A DNA stretch of 64,000 nt from Phallusia mammillata (lineage: Eukaryota > Chordata > Ascidiacea > Phlebobranchia > Ascidiidae). The DNA lies in assembly GCA_003260075.1 (NCBI GenBank), contig QLIY01000130.1:62001-126000 (forward strand), written 5' to 3'. The notes under the pieces are model-generated. The model had not been told where the DNA came from and searched no databases. It saw only the letters and a list, made by a program, of their open reading frames with translations. Made by a program: the position numbers and the translations under genes. The stretch's first letter is position 1; each line of letters opens with the position of its first letter. Positions 1 to 12,000 of the stretch are shown piece after piece.

Positions 1-94
1 ATAATTTTTTAAAACTTACAAATTATTTGGAAATGGGTAAATAATTAAAAACAACACTTAAACATTAAAATCAAATATTTATTTATTTTTGTAG

Positions 95-246
95 GAAAAT
101 CGAGGTGGTATTTGCTGCGAATTAAATGGATTGTATATTGTTGGTTACTACGACAACTGGGCTTTGATGTCGAGGCCATCGAAGGCCGACCCTACATAGT
201 TGACCAAGATGATTTCTTTGGTCCAATGAGTCACATTTTGATGTTG
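95..246 (+). pseudogene. NAT exon 2 copy with a 2-base frameshift
   Basis: This stretch matches exon 2 of the NAT gene at 2020-2169. It has an acceptor (ttttgtag), the RGGICCE active-site motif and a GTGAGC donor after PMSHILML. A net 2-base insertion after the codons for NGL shifts the frame, so RGGICC and LRQLGF are no longer in one reading frame. By eye, the exon differs from the downstream copy at about 16 of 150 bases and the adjoining intron at only about 3 of 73. In the readable second part the protein differs at about 5 of 33 residues. It is either the end of an upstream NAT paralogue (possibly dead) or a very divergent allele; a 10-G run at 319-328 follows it. Confidence 0.7.
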
Positions 247-328
247 GTGAGCAATCGATACACCTCAAGCAGTTTGTTTAAATCACAAAATAGATTTTTG
301 CAACAAATGTAACACTATGGGGGGGGGG

Positions 329-1553
329 CTAAACAATAAAGTCTAATACGTCAGTTCGGTGTCAAAAATTGACAAACGTACCCAGACATTTGACATACTC
401 TCAACGGTATAATCGCCACAATAGAAATGCTGCAGAATCTGATATTTACGTTGTGACAGCCACAGCGTGTTTGCCAGGTAGGTAAACATTAACGTGGTCA
501 TAGTGCTGCTGGTCACTTGTTTTGTGCATATCCTGCTACCGAGATTTGTGTGTTTTAGGAATGAGTTTGTAGAATTAGGTCAGTTGTGTTCATAATTTCA
601 TTCGTTAAGCTCTGTCCTGTGGAAAGTTGAGAGGTTGATTTATTGATTGCTATAATGCCCACGACATCCATTTGACATAAAGTAACTTCTCATGAGAGAA
701 AAACAAACAATCTTACAAAAGTATTTGTAGTTAATTAAAGTCACTATTTTAAAAGTGTTTGGCTTGGGCTTGTTCCAAACATTAGATTTTTGCTAAACAC
801 ATAGTCTTACAAATAAGTTTTTGTGCTAATAATGCTATATGCTGTTGTATTTTCTAATGTTTTCAAGTTGGGTCACAAATTATGGTGGCAAACATGTTAG
901 GTAAAAACAAAACTTCGTTAAGCTTCAGGAAGAAATACGAAAAAAGTCAAATAGGTTTGGTGGATTTTATAAGCACACCAACTGGTATAAGAACGACTGT
1001 GTTAGGTAGCTGACATAACCCTGATGTAGATGCCCTGCATAGGACGTGGAAACGACCAGATAAACAAAGAAAAAGTACACCAACTTATACGTCTACAATG
1101 CTTGCATTAAAAAAAAGGCGAAGCAAAGTGCCTAGTTATTTAACCAATCTTTACTCCCCAAAACTTGGTTAAAGTTTATACCACAGCACAATACAAAAAG
1201 TCGAACTTTCAAATCGTCGTTAATATTTCGTAATTAGTAAACTACCACTCAAGCAGAAACCTTGTAGAAACGCCTGAAGCATGTACTTGGATTCCGATTA
1301 AAATTTTACGGTTTGCGGATATTTCATTCGAACAAGAGGTTTTAAAACTTAGTATGACGACTGTCGATTTTTACAGTATGACGAAAATATAACGGCTTTT
1401 TGTTTTTAAAACAGTCAAACTTAGTAGTGTTTGATTCTTTACAGTGCATAGTTTTCCAGGTTTTATATAACGTGGAACATTCAGTGTTAAATCACCAACT
1501 TTTGGCAGAAGAAAAGCTTTCATTAAGTGGCGTTTGAGAAACAACAATACAAT
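329..1553. other. NAT upstream region, no gene recognised
   Basis: No supported exon. Near 1000-1060 there is a piece of a dispersed repeat related to 19320-19400 and 46490-46600 (shared 'gacgtcctatgcaggtcgcc'-type core). The NAT promoter should lie here, but I cannot point to a TATA box or other element with confidence. Confidence 0.4.
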
Positions 1554-1926
1554 ATGAATATTGATGAATATCTTAAACATATCGGCATCGAGGACAAACT
1601 TTTACCTCCAACTCTTGAAACTCTAAATCGACTGCAAGTTGCGCATTTAAGTAAAGTTCCATTCGAGAACTTGGATATGTTTGGAGGAGAAAGACGAACG
1701 ATGGATCTAATTAATGTTTACAACAAGATTGTAAAAGTCAGTTAGTAAACATTTTTACGATGTTAATACTGTCGCTGGTTTAAACTTACATTACACCACT
1801 ATGAAACTGCATTTTTTGTTTTAAAAGCCAAATGTGCTTAAACGCAACTAAATAAATAAAAATACGTTAATAATTTTATTGAAACGCCATTAACAATTCG
1901 TCATTTTTAGAAACAAAATTTCAGAA

Positions 1927-2017
<91 letters not shown>

Positions 2018-4794
2018 AGGAAAAGCGAGGTGGTATATGCTGTGAAATAAATGGATTGTACTACTGGTTGCTACGACAACTGGGTTTTGCTGTCAAGGTC
2101 ATCGAAGGTCGACCCTACAAAGTTGACGAAGATGATTTCTTTGGTCCAATGAGTCACATTTTGATGCTGGTGAGCAATTGATATACCTCAAGAAGTTTGT
2201 TTAAATCACAAAATAGATTTTTGCAACAAATGTAACACTATGTGTGTATATTTTAAGGCAGTGGCTCTCAACCTGTAACGGATCGCGTACCACCTGGATA
2301 CTTTTTCTATCAATGCGTACCACCTAAACCCTGTTTGTATAGATACACCGAAAAATAGGCCCATTTTTCGACCAGGCTGGTATATTGCTGAAACCAACAT
2401 GGTTAGAAATTGAATGAACACGAGTTTCGCCCCAAACCAGGACTGATCAGTTGAATTGCAATTTTTAATCTGACTTCAATTTAGTTTGACAAAAAGCTAC
2501 TTTCGTATACGCGAAAAGCTCCGGCGTACCACAGGTTGAAAAAACTCCTGCTGTAAAGAAACAATAGACAATATAATGAACCAAACAGACTTTTTTTTAG
2601 ATTAGTCAGTGTAATTAAGCTGCTTGTCCTTCCTGTACAAATTTCTCTGTTCACTTTTTGATGTGCTGCATTATATACCGAATATTAAATTATACTATTG
2701 AAAATGTTTTTTACAACAATGTTTCCACTTTTATTTAGAAACAGTTTCTTAAGTTCAAGCCATATAGGAACTGTGTTTCTTGTTTTAGGTAAATTTGGAT
2801 GGGAAAACTTACACCACTGATGTCGCATACGGGAAGGGGGGGGGGGTCGACGAACTGTGTTTCTTGTTTTAAGTAAATTTGGATGGGAAAACTTACACCA
2901 CTGATGTCGCATACGGGAAGCACAGTTGTTTGCGCCCTCTGGTGTAGGAAGAAAATCTCGTTCAAGAACAGGAAAATGGAATTTACAGGTAAAGATATTC
3001 CGTAGCAAAGACGATTATTGATCCCTTCATATCAATGGTTCTCAATGTATGGTAGGCTTACCATTTATAAATATGCTATCCAGGTCAGGAATAACAGGTC
3101 TAGCGCTTGGACAGGGTTTAGGTTGTATGCAACAATAGAAAAAGTCGTCAGGTGGTACGCGATCAGTATAAGGTGGAGAACCACTGCCTTACATAAAACA
3201 TTACTTTTCTTATTCTCAGATTTCGAAGAATTGATCCAACTGATCAAAATGGGGGGGGGGTTGTTGGAAGAAAAACTCGTGCAAGAACAGGAAAATGGAA
3301 TTTACAGGTAAAGATATTCCGCAGCAAAGACAATGATTGGTCCCTTTACATAAAACATTACTGGCACAAAATATTCCAGTAATAAAATACAAAGAACCAC
3401 AGATTTTATGATAGATGTTGTTATACAGCCCATGCCTACTTACTTATACTTACGAAAATAAAATTTTGTCATTTTAACGTTTCCACAAACAACCTTGTCA
3501 TCATTCCAGAATGGTTCGACTTAAAAAATTCACTGTGAACATTGTACTAAGTTTTTTGCACCGAAATGTTGTGATTGGAATAAAATCACCAACGTTTCAC
3601 AAAAAAATGGATGTTTCTTAGTTGTATCAAATTTAATATATTTTCTTAAAGTTAAAAAATATAACTTTTCTTATTCTCAGATTTCGAAGAATTGATCCAA
3701 CTGATCAAAATGTCTTGTACCTGGAGGAAAAATGGTTGGACAGTTTGGATGCAGAAGGTGGAGAGATTTGAATTAAAATTGTTAATAAAATTTAGGCCTA
3801 ATAATAAAACTTTTTCATTTTTCGGTTTTTTTTTCTATTAAAGAATACCTAACTAGTTGGCATCCCAACTTTCATTGAACAATTAAGTTATGTTTCTTTA
3901 GAGCTTGTTTTAACAGTCAGTAACTAATTTTGAAACATTGACCCTTGTTGAAGGTGGTGTCTGATGAACGGGCATAGGTATTTGACTCGTGTTAAAGGCT
4001 TATTTTAGACATACGCCTGTACTGGTTTGAAACAGCGAAATCAAACACGTTGTAAGTTTGAACTATTTTTACCAGTAATGGTGATTACTGGTAATTTTGT
4101 ACCAGAGTTCCGTCATTACATTCAATAAAAAATGATTACAGCAAAACTATGCTCGTTTAGAAATTGTTCGACCAAAAACGTGCGCGTAATACGGACGAGT
4201 CTTGTTACGGATAAACTTACGAAACTGAAGCTTTCAGTAAACTTGAAGAGTCTGTGTTTAACGTTGTGCAATGTAGCCTAAAGTAATATCGGTTTCGCCG
4301 TTGCAATGTCATTATCAGTTCTTATTCAAATATAATCTAATTCAAGTGTACTTAAGCATGTTCTTTACGATTAAAGCAAAAATTTTGAATGTAAACATGT
4401 GGAAATCTTTGTAGACAAAATCGTTCCCGTGTCAGTAACCAACCCACACTACTGCGCAAGTATTCATCGCGCTGAAGGATGGAACATTCTCTACAAGTTA
4501 TACATCGACAAGTTCTACGAGCTGGAGGATTTCCAACAGGCGTTCGACTTCTTTCAAGACCAACCCGACAATTTCTTTCGATTGAACAAATTTGCATCTT
4601 TAAGAAGTGAAGAAACAGTTTTAAATTTACATGGGAACTGCTTGACTCAAATTGATTTTAAGAGATGCCCTGACGGTTTGACTCAGCGTCGGACGAAGAC
4701 TCAACTGGACAGTGACGCAATTAATGACGTCATCCGCAAAAGGTTTGGAGTCGAGCCGCCGAAGGCCTTTGTACCGAAAGCTGACGGAAAATGA
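1554..4794 (+). CDS. NAT: arylamine N-acetyltransferase, five exons
   Basis: Cytosolic enzyme that moves acetyl from acetyl-CoA to arylamines and hydrazines through an acyl-cysteine intermediate. Exons: 1554-1730, 2020-2169, one beginning at 2789 (interrupted by haplotype joints; its end is at about 3308), 3681-3757 and 4415-4794; the phases agree across the junctions. The catalytic triad is visible: Cys66 in RGGIC, His105 in PMSHILML, Asp120 in TTDVAYG. The spacings (39 and 15) equal those of human NAT C68-H107-D122. The C-terminus ends in the family-typical VPK plus a few residues. The ATG at 1554 is chosen because it opens the conserved YLKHIG...PFENLD block. A 90-G run (1927-2016) replaces the end of intron 1, so the exon 2 acceptor is not visible. 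NAT converges on DDX1. Family certain; NAT1/NAT2 numbering not implied. Confidence 0.9.
2259..2553. mobile_element. hAT-like MITE in NAT intron 2
   Basis: Begins CAGTGGCTCTCAACCTG and ends with the approximate inverse CAGGTTGAAAAAACTCCTGCTG. The interior repeats 'gcgtaccacct' in both orientations. No clear 8-bp target duplication, so it is probably an old copy. Confidence 0.55.
2846..3250 (+). other. alternative-haplotype block inside NAT, broken allele
   Basis: Bounded by G runs at 2836-2846 and 3251-3260. It repeats NAT exon 3 and the start of exon 4. Against the copy at 2781-2835, the acceptor ttttag|GTAAAT reads ttttaagTAAAT, which moves the AG by one base. Within the exon, the codon corresponding to TTG in the copy at about 3262 reads TAG (near 2945). 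Both changes would inactivate this allele if they are not sequencing errors. The block also carries a hAT MITE in the following intron. Confidence 0.6.
3033..3186. mobile_element. hAT MITE present in one NAT haplotype
   Basis: Termini CAATGGTTCTCAATG and GGAGAACCACTG. Flanks are cttcatat on the left and ccttacat on the right. The other haplotype copy (about 3330-3350) reads ccctttacataaaacatt, an uninterrupted empty site. About 154 bp. Confidence 0.65.
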
Positions 4795-5959
4795 CTTTAC
4801 GTTTTTATAGTTTGTTTGATAAGTTATAACTTATTCCATAAATCGTATTGCAGACATTTGAAAAATCGATTTTGTCATAATTAGTGCAATTAAGTCAATA
4901 TGTGCAAGCTTACAGGGAATTTTTTTTATCAAGTCATTTATTTAAAGTATTGCTCACAATTTGAGATTAATTTTATTTGATTTCATATGGTCGTTTCAAT
5001 ACCGAGTCAGTTGTTCTTGCCATAGTGGGGAAATATTCCCTTATGAAACGAAATTTGTCAGTCGTGGAGAATTGAATGTAATGACTTTCGTATAAAGAAG
5101 TGTTTATGGTTTAGAGCAGGGGCGGGCAACTTCTCCATTCGGCGGGCCTGATATGGGAAAATGAAGTACTTGGCGGGCCGGATTCCTGAATCGATACATT
5201 AATCGCGTATTTATCCAGTGATTTAAAACGGATTTTTGACCACCTAAACNCGCACTTTGTTTGAAAATACGTTCCTTCAAGTTCCAAACTCACTGTTTCT
5301 ATGCAAGCATACTTAGCAATTAAAGATCGACTTTATATGTCTGTGGGGGTAAATACGAAAAAGCAGAAGTTTTAACATTTGTTGAGATCTCTAGCACTCA
5401 GTTGCAACTGTGTGCGACCCGCTAGGTTTAGGACTATCATGTGGTTTAAACTATTTTCATGCTTGTTTTGCGTTTGTTATAATAGTTCTTTCTAACAACC
5501 CAGTCTACACGTTTAAACCTGTCTTCCATCAGATAATTGTCCAAATCGCACCACACACAAAAACGTTGGCACCAGAAGTATTTGGACTTCTTCCAGCAAA
5601 CTTGGCCCTTCAATCCTTGCGCTTTGCAGCACAGAGTTGTAAACGGGTCTGAATTTGGAGCCCGAAATAACAAGCCCAAAACCCGAATCGTTTTTGAGAA
5701 GCCCGTTAAAACCGGAAAGTTTGATTGTCAGGCCTAGGCCTACACTTTAAGCCTCAGGAAAGACCAAGACAACAAACACGTAAAATACTTCAAAGGTAAT
5801 TTGTTTTATTTGCAATCCCACCAACCGAAAAAAAAATTGCACCATAAATTACCGGGTCGTTGCAGTTCGCAATCAATACATCGTTATTACACAATGACCT
5901 GGTAATTTGACAAAAATGAACTAAGTACTAAAATTTGAACTTGTTTTAATGAATCGAGT
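4795..5959. other. NAT-DDX1 convergent intergenic region
   Basis: Holds the 3' ends of both genes. At 5115-5250 there is a hAT-like 'caggggcgggcaact' sequence ending at a single unresolved base (5250). Near 5640-5740 is a dispersed repeat ('cccgaatcgtttttgagaagcccg') also seen near 40990-41040. No gene recognised. Confidence 0.5.
5805..5810 (-). terminator. candidate DDX1 poly(A) signal
   Basis: AATAAA on the minus strand, about 150 bases past the DDX1 stop codon. A consensus hexamer in the right place; no cleavage evidence. Confidence 0.45.
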
Positions 5960-6020
5960 TCAGGACTTTGCGGATAGAAATGTGAGATTTTTCATGTTTA
6001 GAAAAGAAGTTTGAGCAGAT

Positions 6021-6058
<38 letters not shown>

Positions 6059-9000
6059 CCAAATCTTGGAGTTCGTCGACAGTTGGCGCCAAATCGTCCA
6101 CGTGACCTTTGTATGCACCGCCTCCAGTGGCAGATTTTTTGCTCCCGTAAACCACCTTGAAAAAATCGTATGACAGTTTGTTTTTGGTAAAAATTCAATA
6201 AAAAACAAATAAATAGAACGGCAAAAAAACTTACCTACTTCGAATAAGGTACCTACAATCTTGTCAAACCAATTTATGCCTATAATGATAAAAATGTAAA
6301 TGACCATACAAAGATCATTCAAAATTGGGTATTTTATTAACTTCACAGGTTTTATTCCCAGAGCTTAAGTGTCTATTTACAAACCACATGTAAAAATTAA
6401 AGCAAATTCCTTCCCTCAAGTTTAAAAATCTTCCCTTGAAAGGAAGATTTACTCCCCGGTTGGGAACCAGTGGTCTAAACTAAGTCCAATAGTTCAATTA
6501 AGGTTTACCACCAAGGAAGGAAACTTGGTTGTTTTACGTTCAAAATTTAGTTGCGCGTATTACTAAAACACGGAGTACAAAGTTGGCTTCACACCCTATT
6601 TACAGGCATCAGATTGAGATTCGCACCCACAATTTAAGACTTCTCTGCACCAACCTTTCCATCAAACTCGTTTACTGGGATTTCCATTTTCGGTGTAGTT
6701 TGCTCAATTGTGATTTTTAGATGATCTTCAATGTCGCCCAGCAAGCGGCCTTCATTGTACCTGGGGATCAATTTAATTTTCGACATTGTTGCATTGTTTA
6801 TTCGTATCCTAACTATTAGCTTTGAGGGTAAAAGACTTTATCATTCTCATTTAGATATAGAAATTATGATTTTGCGTTTAGGAACTTTGATGAAAAAACA
6901 ATACTCAATAAAATCCAGCATGGCAGAGTGAAAATTGTACTTAAAAATATTTCTAGGGGTTAATTAAAAAAATAAAACCATACAAAGTGTAAATAATTTT
7001 TTTTTAATTTTTTACTTTCTATTTTTGATAAGTTTTTATTATTGTTTGCCACATGTGAAGCACAACAATATTCGGTTTCTCACCAAATACAGCACCCTCC
7101 TCGATCCGTTAATTCCGTGTTATAACAACCACGACCTCTAGTGTTACAATTGCTGTGGTACCAAACCTAAAAAACAAATTTAATTGTAACAAGAAAAAAA
7201 ATCGAAATTAACAACTATCCTTTGACGAGCTAGTGACATTTAATGTTTGTTACAGGATCTTTCCGGCATATAGTATGCATCGTGGGGGGGGGGGAATTGT
7301 AACAAGAAAAAAAAATCGAAATTAACAACTATCCTTTGACGAGCTAGTAACATTTAATGTTTGTTACAGGATCTTTCCGGCATATAGTATGCATCGTTAT
7401 GTCGACTATCAGTGATTAAATGTGCAATTTTCTGTATAATATTAGTATAAGAGAAACTGATGATTCCCCATTGGGTGAAATATGTATCGTTTTTCACTAT
7501 CTGTAAACTGATTCTAGTTGAAAAGCACTGTTGCTTTAAGAACTATTAATTAACAAGCAATAAGACTATATATTTTTGTAAAAGAGCCAATACACGAAAA
7601 GCATTGATCCACATGATAAGCTGCAGACAGTGCACACTGCTTCAGTTCTCATCAATGCAGCTGGTGACGACAGGTCGAAACAGTGTGCACTGTCGGCATC
7701 TGCAGCTTATACAGACCTACCTTCTCATTGTGTTTGGTCGCAACCAGTGAAATTGCGAGTCCCATTCTTTCAGCTCGGCCAACTCTCCCTATCCTGTGTA
7801 CGTAATTCTGTTTGTCGTCAGGCAACGTCACATTGATGACGAAAGGCACTCCTCTGACGTCGATGCCACGTGCTGCCACGTCAGTGCAGATCAGATGACG
7901 TACCTATGACGTAAGAAGACCGTGTGACGTAATTTTGTCACAATTATTGAATGATAAAAACAAAAACGTTTTTTTCAGAGAAAAACATACTTTTTTTAAT
8001 GATTACGACAAAACTGCAGACAGTGCACAATGTTTCGACCAATATGGTCTCATCAGTGCAGCTGGTGACAAGAGATAGACTAACAAACTGGGGTGCTGTT
8101 GGATGGCTACACTAGCAAATACGGCCTATGTTTCGTCACCTGCTGCACTGATGAGAAACGTCCAAACATTGTACACAGTCTGCAGCTTATCATCTATTGA
8201 TGCTTTAACATTAAGACAAAACTGTTCTTAAATAGTTCTATGGGCTTTTATACAGTAAACATATTGTAACCCAGACGTTTCAACAATCGCTGTAGTTATT
8301 ACTATCAGTGCAGTTTCTTTCAATAAATTTGTCATTTTTCTTACTTCTGCCTTTTTGAATCGCTCCAAGTTGCTGCGACGTTCCGGGGGTTTCCGGTCGC
8401 TATGGAGACACACACATGACAGTGGGTGACTCGGGTGATTGGGGCCGCCCCCCATATCTTTAAAGTATTGCTCCATGTTGTCACAATCGAGTTTGGTGCG
8501 ACAGAAAATAATCGATTGATCCATGTTATGTTCGCGGATTGCACGAACACAGTATTCGCCTGAGGATGAGCAAGTTTTTTTCTCAAACTAATGCATGAAA
8601 GTAACATAAATGTTACTTTACAAAGGTTTCAAACTAACGGGATAAAAAATTATGTGGTATTTTGCAAAAAATTAAGGAAAAACTAAGTTCGTAATTTAAT
8701 TCAGAAAGCGACAAACCAATAACTTATAAAAGTAAAAAAGCAACGAAAACAGACACTTACATTAAATTGTTTAAAATTCTATCGAATTATACGTAAATAT
8801 TTTTAAATATCCCTGCTGCGGTACACAGAAAAAAATATATAACTTATTTTTCGACACACTTCACGCACAGTTTTTTGAACTAGTTGATTTGAAGGCAAAA
8901 CACAGAAATGAATTTTAACGGTAAAACTCAATTTTGATATTATTTGTGACAAAGAACGCCTCTACCAATTAAAAATCAAATCTTTTTGTGTGTTTTTGGA

Positions 9001-12000
9001 TTGTAAAATAAGCCGTGTAGGAAAAACTGGCCTAAACATATGTAGGTAAGTTGTTTTCAATATTTATATGTATTTATTTCTGTGTCACTAAAACAAACCT
9101 TTCAATATTTTAACTCCTTCCGACCACTTTTCCTTGCCATCTTTCTTGATATAATCCTGTTTATGCACCCCATCTGTGTTGACGTGCTTACGAAGTCCCA
9201 TCCAACTGGGGTCACTTACGGGGTCAATTGGAACCACAACGTGATGAACAGTATCAGGGACCGAATCCTCACCCTTAAAATAAACAACAAAGCGTTTCGA
9301 ATATTATTTTTAACATAACAATATTGTGTTGAGTTTATTTCGCTCGGTGAAAAAAAATCGTAGTAACACAATTGCACTAAATATTCACCTTGCAGGAGAT
9401 AGCTGCGCAACGTTGAGACGTTAAAAAGCGCGACAAAGTAGAGGGGGGGGGGATATTCATCTTGCAGGAGATAGCTGCGCAACGTTGAGACGTTGAAAAG
9501 CGCGACAAAGTAGAGGGTACAGTTGGTGGAGATATGAGAAACGCGCTGCAGCTACACCGTAATTATAAGCGTTATTTGGCGGGGACTCACATTAGAGGGC
9601 GAGGTTGGCGCATTAGGACGTCGAGATTTGGGGGTAATCGTTGGTGGAATCACTCAAGTTGGTATATAATCTAACCACCCGTGTTAGGGAAAGAGGGTGG
9701 GGTTAGAATATGGTGTTGATATAAGGTACCTGCAGGTGTTAGAACCTACTTAATAAACTCTTCCCTACAACTAACCATTTATAATACAAAACAAACGCGT
9801 CGAAAACTTTGTGAACCAACATCACTAATATTGTTCAAGCTTTGAAGGCACAATTTTTTGGATAAACCGAAAGCGCATGTAATTAAACACAATAATTGAC
9901 ATTACTTCTTACACATAGTTGGGAAAATGTAAAAGGTTTGGGGAGTTAGACTCACAAAATTCGACGAATTACTTCCAAACTAAATACAGAATCTACTTAC
10001 CATAATCTTCTTTATTGCACAAAGACCACAAGTTTAACCATAGCCATTAAAATCGTCTGGATTATCGAATAATTTAATTAATTGAATCGCATAAAAAAAA
10101 AACCTAGACCAATTGGTTGTGCAATTAACAGAATTCGTCTAAAAATTTGCAAAAAAGAAAACCTAATGAAGTCTTACCTTCAAATCCACCCAGATAGGGA
10201 AATGCATAATTTTTTCAGCAAGCGGGGGGGGGGCCTTCAAACCTTCAAATCCACCCAGATAGGGAAATGCATAATTTTTTCAGCAAGCTTTTTCACATCG
10301 AAACTGTGCAGAGTTGCAGAACAAACGATAACTTGCAGACGTCGACCATCACTGCTTGTCTGAAACAACAATCTTATTAACCCCTAAAACCAATCAGTTA
10401 TGTTTGATCAAGACCTAATAAATGAATAGAAAGGTTTCCTGATTGAAAATAAATATATTCTGGCCAAGTATTTAAAAGTTTAGTTGGCTTGTTTCTCATG
10501 TGTAAATACCGATTGAAGCGGGTATTAGCCATCTAGCAAGGCATAGCATAGAAAAAATCAAACCTGCGGTGGGATTCGAACCCACGACAGTAGTCTTTCC
10601 GGATCTCGCGCTCTACCAACTGAGCTACACAGGCTCAGTGGAGAATCCGTCGAAAGTCGAATCACAAGCAACGTTGCCTGCCTCGTATGCTGCACATGTC
10701 AGCTTCGTAGTAGGGGATCGACAGTTCGATCATTGCTCAGATTAATTCATAACTGGGATCAGGCCCTGAAGCGTCTTTGTAGACCAGCGATCACGGCATA
10801 CTTATTTATAATTATCATAGATCGCTAGTCTGCATAAAGATTCTGCCCTAATTCCAGTAATAAATACTTTTATAGTAGATCATAGTACGCCAGGCCCATT
10901 GAAGGCGTCATACCGAATCAAGTCGGTCTCGGGGGGGGGGACATTCATAACTGGGATCAGGCCCTGAAGCGTCTTTGCAGACCAGCAATTACGGCAAACT
11001 CATTTATAAATCATAGATCGCTAGTCTGCATAAAGATTCTGCCCTAATCCCAGTAATAAATACTTTTATAGTAGATCCTAGTACGCCAGGCCCATTGAAG
11101 GCGTCATACCGAATCAAGTCGGTCTCTCAAGCATTACTACGTGGCAAGGTGTAGACCAGAAAAAACTAGTTAATTTAATCCTGCAATTCGTCGTCTATTT
11201 TTCTGTTCAACCCACCTGTGGAATTCTTGTGTGCATTCGTTTAATAAAATCCCCGTTACCAGCTGAGAGCAATCCATCGCATTCGTCAAGTACAAGAAAT
11301 CGAACCTGGTTCAAATCAATCTAAAACCAAAGTACACAGTAGGTATTATTTATCAAATCATGAGATTGGATTTAAATAAAAAACAAAATAGGAGCCAAAA
11401 ACTGTAGACTTGAGCTCAAATATTCAGATCAAAATAAGAAAAAACACCTTGATTGCAGTCTAAAACCAGCATTTGTTAAATATACTGGAAGATATTAGTA
11501 GGGGGGGGGGCAGGAGCCAAAAACTGTAGAATTGAGCTCAAATATTCAGATCAAAATACGAAAAAACACCTTGTTTGCAGTCTAAAACCAGCATTTGTTA
11601 AATATACTGGAAGATATTAGTAGCATTCACATTTTTGTTCCCATATGTTATGTAAAATTTAACTAGTATTGGAATGCTGTAAGTGTTAGTTAATGCGACA
11701 TGTTTTGTTATGACAAATTTAAGTGAGAAGATCACTATTTCACACATAATATTTTTGTTGTTTAAAATGCAGTAAGGTAATGTACCATATTATCTGTCTT
11801 TAAAATACGTTTTAGTAAGTGGTTATCACTTTGTTTGACATCACATGAATATCTAATTTTTTTTTTGGTATACAGTTTTTCCATACAAAACTTGTTAAAT
11901 GGTAACTTATGTAAACAGTTACAAGTAACCTTTCTTGTCGAAATAAAGTCATCAATTCTGCCAGGGGTTCCGATTAAAATATCAACTCCCCGTTCAATTT

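Noticed and set aside
10562..10634. Functional tRNA gene
   Set aside because: The anticodon stem does not pair and no anticodon can be assigned, although the A and B boxes are good; kept as a tRNA-like element.
10744..11127. Regular direct repeats that could suggest a CRISPR-like or satellite array
   Set aside because: Only two copies, separated by a G run, in an animal intron; they fit haplotype concatenation.
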